Below are positions 47,275-56,235 of a stretch of DNA of 64,000 bases, piece after piece. How positions within the stretch are numbered: the first letter of the stretch is position 1; the number at the start of each line of letters is the position of its first letter. The stretch spans positions 15,252,001 to 15,316,000 of the forward strand of contig JBHGNT010000015.1 in the NCBI GenBank assembly GCA_043228905.1, read 5' to 3'. The DNA is from Azolla caroliniana. Its lineage: Eukaryota > Polypodiophyta. Under the pieces are notes generated by a model. The model saw only the letters and a program-made list of their open reading frames with translations. It ran no database searches and was not told the DNA's origin. A program made the translations under genes and the position numbers.

Positions 47275-50200
47275 CTATCCCCCCTTTAAAACGACGAGTG
47301 TCACGAGTCGTCTTGGATTGAGGACTCGGTTTGTGTGGATATTGACGATGGAAGTCTTCAAGAAGAGCACGAGCATTGGTTACATTCTCGATCGGTTCCC
47401 AAGTACGTTCGCTGGGACTATAGCCTAGCCAATCGACTAGATAGTAGAGCTTGTTGCGAACAATCTTGGAATCAAGAATGGCGGCAACCTCGTACTCCGG
47501 CCCATCTTCAAGCTCGATCGGGGGTGGAGGTTGGATAAGACGTTCTGGGATGGTGCTCTCGTGGTAGGGTTCGAAGAGAGAACTATGAAACACCGGATGT
47601 ATCCGAAGTTGAGGAGGTAGATCGAGACGAAAAGCAACATCATTAATCTTTCCAATAATACGGAAAGGACCTAATCGCCGATAATCCAACTTCTCACATG
47701 GGCGAGTAGTCTTGATGTGTCGTCGTAGCAACCACACCCGATCTCCAATATTAAAACTAGATGGAAGTCGATGACGATCCGCGTAGACCTTGTGTGTTTG
47801 TTGAGCTTGCTGGAGATGAGTAGATAAATCCGCTTGTATCTTGCGTAACCGCTCCAAATGATCCTCCGCGCACGGATTTGTGGACACCTCTGGGGTTTCA
47901 AGTACACTCCACCGGGGGTGACATCCCGTATAAGCATAAAATGGCGTAACTTTAGTGGATGCGTGGATAGAGTTGTTATAGGCAAATTCGGCGAAGTGGA
48001 GAATATCTGTCCAGTCGTCCTGATGATAGCTGAGAAAGCACCGCAGATACTGCTCCAACGTTTGATTTGTTCGTTCAGCTTGGCCGTCAGTTTGTGGGTG
48101 GTAGCCGGAAGAGAGGTTACAAGTGACCTTGAGCATGTTAAAAAGGTGCTTCCAGAATTTTGACACGAACTGGGGTCCACGGTCGCTGATGATACTATCG
48201 GGGAGTCCATGATGCCGACATACTTCACGCATGACAATTTCGGCAGTGTCTTCACTGGAGATCTCCTTAGTACATGGCAAGAAATGAGCCATCTTCGTAT
48301 ATCGATCGACCACTGTTAGAATCGCATTGAACCCCTTAGAGACTGGAAGATCTGTGATGAAGTCTAGAGCAATGGATTGCCACGGCTTGCTTGGAATTGA
48401 TAATGGTTCTAATAAACCATATGGATGATGCCTTGGCATTTTCGCTCTGCAACATGTATCACAAGTCCGAACAAAATCCTCGACAAATTGTCGCATACAG
48501 GGCCACCAGAATGATCGTTGTACTAAATGTAATGTTTTAGTACTCCCAAAATGCCCAGTTGTATATGTGTCATGACAGTTTTGTATTACTCGAAGGCGGC
48601 AAGAACCATTAGGGACATACAAAAGTTCTTTAAAGAAGAGTAATCCATCATGGTATTTGAATTGCCGATAGTCCGTACCTGATGGTTGCGACTGTGAACA
48701 CGACGCTCGAGAGGGATCAATTTGTGCTAGTATAGCTTGGGCGAACGCATCTGTCTTCAAGTCTTCACGTATGGTATCGATAACGCGGGAATCCATAGGC
48801 ATGTCAAAGATTTGTGTTGCTTGTAATCGTGCCGGTCCCAAGATGACTTGTTTTTGGTTATCGAAAGCTGGCTCGCCGGGACGGGGTGCTAGATACGAAC
48901 GCCGTGATAATGCATCTGCCTTCCCTTGGTGCCTCCCCGGACGATATGTAATTTTGAAGTCGAAACGCGTGAGGAAGTGGGCCCACCGAGCTTGACGTCG
49001 ATTCAACACACGAGCATCCTGAAAGTAGGCAAGATTCTTGTGGTCACTAAATACGGTGACTGGATGAGAGGATCCCTCCAGAAAATGCCTCCATTGCATA
49101 AAAGAATCCACTATTGCCAATAGCTCCTTATCATGGATTTCGTAGTTGATTTCGGCGGCATCAAACTTGCGTGAGTGAAAAGCCACAGGATGTAGCTTTT
49201 CATCATTCCCCTGTTGTGACAGAATGCTCCCCAATGCAAAATCCGATGCGTCAGCTTCGATAATGAATGGTTTCTCCGGATCGACATGAGCTAGAATTGG
49301 AGCCGATGTAAATGCTTTTTTAAGACTCTCGAAAGCCATGTCCGTTTCTTCAGACCAGGTGAACGGTTGTCCCTTCCTGGTAAGTTGTGTGAGAGGTAGA
49401 ACGATCTTTGAGTAATCCTGTATGAACTTCCGGTAAAAATTGGCAAAGCCTAAGAAGCATTGCACATCCCGTACCGAACGCGGAGTCTGCCATTCTACCA
49501 CCGTTCTGACCTTAGCTGGGTCCATGGAGATGCCTTCTGACGAAATGATGTAGCCGAGAAATTCCACTTGGTTGCACCCGAAACTACATTTTTCTAGCTT
49601 TGCATACAGACCATGTTCTCGAAGTCGTTTTAGTACTAATAGTACATGAGAATCATGTTCTTCTTGGGTCTTTGAATAAACCAGTAGATCATCCAAATAG
49701 ATGATCAAACAATCATCCAATAGATCTCGGAATATATCATTAGCCATGTGCTGGAAGACTGCCGGCGCATTAGTGAGGCCGAACGGCATGACAGTATACT
49801 CGAAGTGCCCATATCTGGTGCGAAACGCGGTCTTCCATTCGTCTCCTGGTCGGATCCGTACGAGGTTATATGCTCCCCGTAAGTCGATCTTCGTGAAGAA
49901 CCTGGCACCATTGATCCGTTCTAAAAGACTTGAGATAAGGGGAAGAGCATACCTATTCCTGATTGTAACCTTATTCAAGCCACGGTAATCTACAACGAGA
50001 CGAAGCGATCCATCTTTTTTCTTGACGAAGAAAATGGGCGCACCGGCTGGAGATTTCAAATGCCAAATGAAACCATTTTCCAAATTCTCCTCTATATAGG
50101 CCCGAAGGACTTCCAGCTCGGTTGGTGACAAATTGTAGATCGGTCCCCATGGCGGCTCTTTTCCCGGTTGTAAATCGATGGGGCAATCGTACGGTCGATG

Positions 50201-50824
50201 ATGAGGAAGTGTGTTGGCTTGTACTTTATCGAACACATCGGTGTAATGGCGATACTTCTCGGGAAGTTGAACGGTGGATTCTTCTTTAGTGGTGTTGGAG
50301 GGGTTTACTGATATTGCAAAGAGGAACATTTCCTCCTTGTGCCCTTCTTTACGCAACTGACGTAGCGAAATGGTTGCCATCTTCTGAGTTGACCCTTGGG
50401 TTTGTCGACACCGGATTTCTCTTGTTCTCCAATCTATGTCAGGGTTATGTAACTCGAACCATGGTAGTCCTAAAACTATAGGATTTTCTGGGATACTAAT
50501 AATATTAAATGATACTACACATACTAAGTTATCTAGGACAATATTAATGGGCTCTGACTCTTCTAGGATATTTCCGGAAGCAATGGGACGTCCATCAATG
50601 ACTACTACAGAGGCTGGACACTGGAGTTTTCTTAGGGATATCTTATGAGCTTGAGCAAATTTCTTATCCATAAAGCAAGAGTTAGCTCTGGAATCTAGGA
50701 GTGCTAGGACATGTACTGGAGGGGTACTTTTAGTACTAACTATTACTTGGGCTACGAACACATCACTAACTTGCTTAGCGGGAATGGAACCACTAATGGG
50801 CTGCACAGATCTAGGGCTATCCAA
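47267..50824 (-). CDS. Chromovirus Pol: protease, RT, RNase H, integrase, chromodomain
   Basis: An open frame of 1185 residues with no internal stop. Protease ALLDSRANSCFMD at residues 42-54, where the family has DSGA: the glycine is Arg46, probably inactivating. RT has LRLVVDYRGLNKVT at 275 and YLDD at 376-379. RNase H has EADASDFALGSIL. Integrase has the HHCC zinc domain, ALDFITDL (D), SDRGPQFVSKFW (D) and HPQTDGQAERTNQ (E). A GPF module (RRLGPFRII) and a C-terminal chromodomain (LYYLVDWLGYSPSERTWEP, about residue 1125-1145) follow. The listed start is a TTG. The frame is open about 45 bp further upstream and overlaps gag, so expression most likely needs a -1 frameshift. The final codons overlap the polypurine tract and the TGA lies in the LTR. 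Confidence 0.9.
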   Translation of the reverse strand: MDSPRSVQPISGSIPAKQVSDVFVAQVIVSTKSTPPVHVLALLDSRANSCFMDKKFAQAHKISLRKLQCPASVVVIDGRPIASGNILEESEPINIVLDNLVCVVSFNIISIPENPIVLGLPWFELHNPDIDWRTREIRCRQTQGSTQKMATISLRQLRKEGHKEEMFLFAISVNPSNTTKEESTVQLPEKYRHYTDVFDKVQANTLPHHRPYDCPIDLQPGKEPPWGPIYNLSPTELEVLRAYIEENLENGFIWHLKSPAGAPIFFVKKKDGSLRLVVDYRGLNKVTIRNRYALPLISSLLERINGARFFTKIDLRGAYNLVRIRPGDEWKTAFRTRYGHFEYTVMPFGLTNAPAVFQHMANDIFRDLLDDCLIIYLDDLLVYSKTQEEHDSHVLLVLKRLREHGLYAKLEKCSFGCNQVEFLGYIISSEGISMDPAKVRTVVEWQTPRSVRDVQCFLGFANFYRKFIQDYSKIVLPLTQLTRKGQPFTWSEETDMAFESLKKAFTSAPILAHVDPEKPFIIEADASDFALGSILSQQGNDEKLHPVAFHSRKFDAAEINYEIHDKELLAIVDSFMQWRHFLEGSSHPVTVFSDHKNLAYFQDARVLNRRQARWAHFLTRFDFKITYRPGRHQGKADALSRRSYLAPRPGEPAFDNQKQVILGPARLQATQIFDMPMDSRVIDTIREDLKTDAFAQAILAQIDPSRASCSQSQPSGTDYRQFKYHDGLLFFKELLYVPNGSCRLRVIQNCHDTYTTGHFGSTKTLHLVQRSFWWPCMRQFVEDFVRTCDTCCRAKMPRHHPYGLLEPLSIPSKPWQSIALDFITDLPVSKGFNAILTVVDRYTKMAHFLPCTKEISSEDTAEIVMREVCRHHGLPDSIISDRGPQFVSKFWKHLFNMLKVTCNLSSGYHPQTDGQAERTNQTLEQYLRCFLSYHQDDWTDILHFAEFAYNNSIHASTKVTPFYAYTGCHPRWSVLETPEVSTNPCAEDHLERLRKIQADLSTHLQQAQQTHKVYADRHRLPSSFNIGDRVWLLRRHIKTTRPCEKLDYRRLGPFRIIGKINDVAFRLDLPPQLRIHPVFHSSLFEPYHESTIPERLIQPPPPIELEDGPEYEVAAILDSKIVRNKLYYLVDWLGYSPSERTWEPIENVTNARALLEDFHRQYPHKPSPQSKTTRDTRRFKGGIVS

Positions 50825-50850
50825 CCAAACGGCTCCTATTTTGGCTGGAC

Positions 50851-52002
50851 TTAGTCGTTTAACTCTTCTTCTAACTGACTAAGGACATCAAATTTGTTTG
50901 CTAGATCTGGGATATTAGTACTATTAGGACTATCAGATATCCCTACTGAAATAGGTTCGGATTTAGTACAATTAGAACTAGCGACTATTTGGTTTACCTG
51001 TCTTCTTGGCCTATGGGGGCAATTTATTGCGATATGTCCTGGTCCACCGCAGTAAAGACATAGTCGATTTGTACGGCGTCACTGCTTTTCTTCTTCGGAT
51101 AACGGCCCTCGACGACGTGTAGTGTCAATCTCCATCGGAGTCGGAGTATTCGCTGGAGACGCATTATATGACTCCCTTGGAAAAGGTCTTGTTACCACTG
51201 AGGCGTAGGTGGGCTCTGATCTTGCCCTTGGCATCTGTAGCTGTCGTTCCGAACGTCGCTCAAAGAGGCGGTTGTCACATCTCACCGCGCGACTGATTGC
51301 TTCTGTTAAGGACTTTGGCTCTTCGGGGAAGGTCAAGAGTAAATCCTTGACGTCGTTGCGTAAACCATAACGGAATTGCTCCATCAACGCTTGATCATCC
51401 CAAGGGATATCGGCGGCGAGTAGGCGAAAATCTGCAGCGTATGCGGAGGCTGGACGGTCACCTTGGCGTAATCGCCGGATTTTGTTGATTGCGGTCCTAA
51501 TGCTGTCAGTATCTCCGAAACATGCTTTAAACTCACCTAGAAACTCTTCAAAATTGTTGAGTAACGGAGATTCCTTTTCTAATAGTGGAGCGAACCATGA
51601 CAACGCTGAGCCACTTAACAAAGTGCCTACTAAACCCACTCGTGATGCATCGGTGGGATATCGGGAAGGATGCATTTGAATAACTAATCGTACCTGGTTA
51701 AGGAACCCTCTAAATTGCGATCGCGTTCCATCGAACTTCGTGGGAAGGCCAATCTTAGGTTCTTTATGAATCCCTTGTGTTCCGGGCCCATGTTGTTGCA
51801 TCGCTACGATGGTGGCTTCGAGTTGTTGCACGCGTAACGCAAGTTCCCCATGTTGTTGTTGTGTTTGCTGCTTTTCTAAGGAGATTTGCTGAAGATCCCC
51901 CAGCAACCGTTGGTTTTCTTGTTCCAAAGCATGGAACTTCTCCTTCAAGCATTGGAATTCCGAGAAAACAGAGTGATATTCTTCAGCGCTAACAGTGGCC
52001 AT
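50851..52002 (-). pseudogene. Chromovirus Gag with one in-frame TGA
   Basis: ATG at 52002. Residues 15-75 are a coiled coil (ALEQENQRLLGDLQQI). The capsid-like part has KFDGTRSQFRGFLNQV and LLSGSALSWFAPLLE, similar to Sushi/Tcn1-type gag. A TGA at 51079-51081 (CAG TGA CGC) interrupts the frame, then the CCHC knuckle CLYCGGPGHIAINC follows in the same register and gag ends with TAA at 50851-50853. A CGA to TGA change is the simplest cause, and readthrough is an alternative. Length would be 383 residues plus the stop position. Confidence 0.85.
50857..50863 (-). promoter_or_regulatory. Predicted -1 ribosomal frameshift site GTTAAAC
   Basis: In the gag register this reads G TTA AAC, followed by GAC TAA. 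It is a recognised slippery heptamer class (as in arteriviruses). A one-base backward slip enters the pol frame, which opens only about 30 nt upstream of the gag stop, so the site sits in the short overlap. No downstream pseudoknot was modelled. Confidence 0.55.
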
Positions 52003-52075
52003 GGGATGAAAGAAAAGAGGAATAAAAGATTAGTAGGAAATGAGAGAGACAGAAGGTAGGGAAATTGGTTCAAAC

Positions 52076-52179
52076 TGTCATGAACAGTACTGAGACAGAG
52101 AAGGAATTAGTACTAAACGAAGGATTAGTACTATGAGAGGTGTGGAACTTCTTCGAGAGAAGGAAGAAGTGAGCGAGAC

Positions 52180-52218
<39 letters not shown>

Positions 52219-52513
52219 TGATAAGAAAGATATTTATTATATGAAGAGAATATACAACGGTGGCTAAAAGGCTTAAGACTGGCGTTGAACCAATTTGGTT
52301 CAACATAATGCCTAGTGCCCTCTTTTATAGTGTTTTCAGGAGTAATCCTGAAGCTTCTAGAATGTTCCAGAGAAATCTGGAATATACACTAATTTCCTAT
52401 AATAAAATGTAAATGAAAATAATATCCTACGTATTACAATAGATGTTCTAATGGTCAAGAGCTCGACCCATATAACCTAAGGTCATGGGTTCGAGTCTTG
52501 CCATATCATGACA
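52076..52513 (-). repeat. Chromovirus 5' LTR
   Basis: A 438-bp LTR nearly identical to 46835-47274. The only substitution noticed is ATTAGTAC against ATTAATAC near the left end, plus one or two GA units. Confidence 0.93.
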
Positions 52514-52518
52514 GCCGC

Positions 52519-53650
52519 TATACTCAGCACCGTCCGGATGGAGGTCATCTTTACTACCGGATGGAGGTCCACGCCCTTCTTCTGCTGGAACCCCTTCACC
52601 ACGATCCTGGCTTTGTATCTCGGGGGGTTGCCGGCATCTCCCGGTTTCAACTTGTACACCCACTTATTTCGGAGTGCTCGTTTTCCTTTCGGCAACTCCA
52701 CCAATTCGTACGTATGCTTCTCATGCAGGGAACCCATCTCATCCTGCATGGCACTTAACCATTTTCGGCTGTGGGTGTCATCCTTCGCTTCTTCGAAGCT
52801 TTCCGGCTCCCCCTCATCGGTCAACAGAACATACTCTGCATCCGGAAATCTCTGGGGGGGCCTTCTCTCTCTGAGAGGATATCTCCGTCTTCGGGCTTCG
52901 GTAACCGGCTCCTCCATTTGCTCTTCATCCGAATCTGATTTGGGGTCTTGGCTGGTTCCGGTTTCTGCTTCCTCTACTTCTTCTTCAACCTGTTCGGTAT
53001 CCTCACCGTAATCGGCTGGTCCCTCGAGTGCTAACCGGTCTCTTGCCGGTTGGGTCTGCTCATTGTAGAGTCTATCCTTACTAGTCGACTCGGAGTTCAT
53101 TATCTTCTTCTCCGACTCCTAGTCGGCGAGCTTCTTGTCCTCCATAAAGATAATATCTCGACTCCGGAATACCTTCTTGTCGACCGGGTCCCACACTCGG
53201 TAGCCGAACTCATCGTCGCCGTAACCTTAGCTACATGCACATACGTGAGACACCCAAACACCTTTAGGTGCCGGTAGGATACTTCCTTCCCGGTCCACAC
53301 TCTCTGTGGCGTGTCTCCGTCCAAGGGTACTGAGGGTGATCTATTTATCACATATGTCGCCGTCGACAGTGCCTCAGCCCAAAACTTCTTGGGTAGTTTT
53401 GCATGCGCCAGCATACTCCGGACCCTCTCCATTATGGTCCGGTTAATCCTCTCGGCTAGCCCGTTTAGTTCCGGCGTCTTCGACACGGTAAATTCGAGCC
53501 GGATTCCCTTCGAGCGGCAGTACTCCTCGAACTGCCCCCGGTATTCTCCTCTGTTATCTGCTCGAACCGCCTTCAGCATCCGACCGGTTTCTCTTTCCAC
53601 TCTCGCGTGGAGCTCTTTGAAGACGGATAGCACCTGATCCTTTGTCTTCA
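52519..53650 (-). pseudogene. Copia A-minus integrase to RT start
   Basis: 53100-53651: integrase with RADNRGEYRGQFEEYC and TPELNGLAERINRT. A deletion after THVHVAK-like sequence removes about 17 residues and shifts the frame. A TAG lies near 53119. 52519-53100: acidic linker, then YPLRERRPPQRFPDAEY, then RT entry KRALRNKWVYKLKPG and RIVVKGFQQKKGVDLHPV. The frame is cut by the chromovirus after SIAAVM. Confidence 0.85.
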
Positions 53651-55216
53651 ACGGCTGTGGTCATCTATGAACGTCACGAAGTACTGGGCTCCGGCATGTG
53701 ACTTCGTGTCTACTTGACACACATCCGTATGCACCAACTCTAGTGGTGCATTACGTCTCATCGGTAGCCTTGGTCGGAAGGAGGTCTGGTTTTGCTTACC
53801 AGCCAGACAATCAGTGCACTTCTCCAAGTGCACATTCTTCACTAGAATGAGGTTGTCGTCTGTAAGCCTCTTCATCCGCTTCTCGCTCATATGACATAGC
53901 CTCTTGTGCCACAACTCACCGGCAGTGTCGGATGGCACGTTCACTTCTTCCGGACATAACCGGGCATTCATCAGGTACAACGTGTTTACCTTCCGAGCCC
54001 GAGTCACAATCAGGCTCCCTTTGCTGAACTTCATGACACCATTCCGGATGCTACCCGTGTAGCCTTCATCATCTAGCCGACCGGCTGATATCAGGTTCAG
54101 TCGAACCTCCGGAACGTGTCGGACATCCTTCAACAGCAACTTGCATCCGGTTGGTGTTGACAGCCACACGTCTCCTATGTCGACAATTCGGCATGTACCT
54201 TCATTCCCCATCCGGACACATCCGTGATCACCAGTTGAGTAGGATGAGAAGCATTTCCGGTCCGGGGTAAGGTGGAACGACGCTCCGGAGTGTACCACCC
54301 AGGTCATCTCGTCGCCGGCAAGGTTTATCTCACTCTCCTCGGTGATGAGCATCAACTCTTCTTCACTTGCCGCGATTGCCGTCGTTCCCTTCCGGTCCGA
54401 CCCTCTCCGGTCTTTGCTGTTCTGGTGTGGGGTCTGCTTCGAATCGGTACCGTCGGTCTCCTTATCTTTTCGGAAATGCCAAAAGTTCTTTTGGAAATGT
54501 CCCAGCTTGCCGCAATAGAAGCAAGTAGGTCTCCCCCTTGACTTTGAATGTGTCCCTGACTTTTCCCGGTTCTGGGGACTACGATTTCTTTGTCTTCCGC
54601 GTTCCGATTCGGTAAGTAGCGCTTTGGAGTTGGAGCTCGTGTCTTTATATTTCCGACGCGCCTCCTCATCTAGCAAGCACGACTTTACTCTTGCTAGGGA
54701 TAACCGTTTTCCTTCCGGCCCGGCGTTGCCCAAAGTGACAACCAATGTCTCCCAGCTATCCGGGAGGGAGCCGAGCAGGAGTAGCGCTAGTACCTCATCC
54801 GCGAGAGGTACTTCCAATGAAGTTGCCTGGTGGATCAGCCCCTGGAAGGCATTCATGTGCTCCGCCATGCTGGAGCCATCTTGGTACCAGAGTCTTACTA
54901 GCTTCCGGAATACCGAAACCTGATTAACAACATTTTTGTTTTGAAACATTATGCCGATCTTCTCCCAGAGCTCATGAGCCTTGCTCTCTTCATTGAAGTT
55001 GTTGTATGGGCTTATGTCGATGAAGCATCGTATGTACGCCGTTGTCTTCATGTGCATCACCTCCCATATCGCGGCGTCGATTTTGTCCGGTCTCTTGTCC
55101 CCGAACTAAACCGGCAGCTAGAGGTCTTTAACCACGAGCATGTCCCTCATCTTCGACTTCCACACCGAATAGTTGGAGCCGGTGAGTTTGAACATGCCTC
55201 CCAACGAATCATCCAT
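53648..55216 (-). pseudogene. Copia A-minus gag, protease and pre-integrase
   Basis: ATG at 55216 (MDDSLGGMFKLTGSNYSVW). Two TAG codons near 55100-55120, replacing Trp and Gln, are the only breaks before a clean 470-residue stretch. That stretch holds the gag core, knuckle CFYCGKLGHFQKNFW (last Cys replaced by Phe or Trp), and protease VVHSGASFHLTP (active-site Asp replaced by His). ELWHKRLCHMSEKRM and FVTFIDDHSR follow. A 19-bp deletion near 53650 then shifts the frame. It was inactivated at protease and knuckle as well as by nonsense. Confidence 0.85.
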
Positions 55217-55245
55217 TTTCTGTGTCGTTTTGCTCTGATACCACT

Positions 55246-55548
55246 TGACAAGAACTCAAACGCTCCTTATGCACAACGCTCGGCCACAACCGAGCTTAGA
55301 ATCATACACAGAAAACGGGAAATAAAACACGACACGAAGAAGAAACGAGTACACAAGATGTTTACGTGGAAAACCCAAAGAGGGAAAAACCACGGCAGCC
55401 CACAGGCTGCAAACTATCACTATGCTAGAATGTACAACAGTGAGTTCACGGAGGCAACGACCTCGTGCTCACGATCCTCGCCACAGGCGGCGGTTACAAC
55501 AGAGGCAACGACCTCTTTCTCTCTCTCTCTCTGTACACTGTTACGCGT
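55246..55548 (-). repeat. Copia A-minus 5' LTR, inner part
   Basis: R/U5 side of the LTR, from TGACAAGAACTC to GTTACGCGT, where the fungal-like gypsy is inserted. It differs from the matching part of the 3' LTR at about nine positions in 303, mostly transitions. Confidence 0.9.
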
Positions 55549-56162
55549 TGTCGAGGTATTCCTCGCGGATGCGTGGAATGAGGTGGGACCTCGGGGGTCT
55601 TGTACCAAAGAGCAAGAGAGAAAGGAGAAGGGAAGGGACCCACTACGTGCGAGCGTAGATCCACAGGGACACGGCCCTTCGACACGAAGACGCGAGCGGG
55701 GAAACCAACACAGAGAGGCACGAAGGTATGTATGTATATATATTAACAGAGACAAACAACAAGAAGCACGAAGTCGGTTACAACCGAACAGGTCGGCGAA
55801 CAGATGCCGATGCCTGTTCGCAAACGCTCAGAAAGAAAAGGGGTAGGTTGGAGGTGCTGCCGGAAGCACTCGGGCATTCCTCGGAGCAACGCGAGCCTCC
55901 CGAAAACCTGCACAGAAAGAAGCTACGGAGTATTGGGAGAGAGAGAGCGCCTTTTCCCCCCCGCAACAACACTTCGTCCTCCTCTTTTATAGGCAAGGAA
56001 GGAGCCGTTTCCCATTAACTTCCTACCTACCGAATCTACCTACCTAGGATCTTCTATGTACCTAATTCTCTCTTATGTACAACATAAGACGTACGTGCAT
56101 GAAGAACCGGTTCCTACGCTCCGGTGCACCGATTCCGCTTGTGGACGGTTTTCTTCACGACA
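55549..56162 (-). repeat. Gypsy-F 3' LTR
   Basis: 614 bp. Short frames inside it are duplicated in the other LTR and are not genes. Confidence 0.93.
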
Positions 56163-56235
56163 TCCGCCCCCACCTAACCGTGCATCCACCGACATGCGCC
56201 AAATTGAGTTAGGAGGGAGAAAACCGGTCTAGCCT

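Larger units (their letters stand above)
46835..52513 (-). mobile_element. Chromovirus (Ty3/gypsy) nested in copia A-minus, very recent
   Basis: LTRs at 46835-47274 and 52076-52513. Target duplication GCCGC at 46830-46834 and 52514-52518. The LTRs differ by one substitution plus GA-run length. Gag and pol are complete apart from one nonsense codon in gag. The bases after the 5' LTR (GTTTGAACCAATTTCCC) do not start with the TGG expected of a tRNA 3'-end primer site. Chromodomain and gag type recall the Tcn1-like lineage reported from mosses and fungi; that placement is inference. Confidence 0.95.

Noticed and set aside
50824-50824. A true TTG start for the chromovirus Pol
   Set aside because: The pol frame is already open upstream and overlaps gag at a slippery heptamer, so frameshifting is the better explanation.
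55554-56018. Conserved short ORFs found twice (also at 61400-61867)
   Set aside because: The conservation is due to both being LTRs of the same element.
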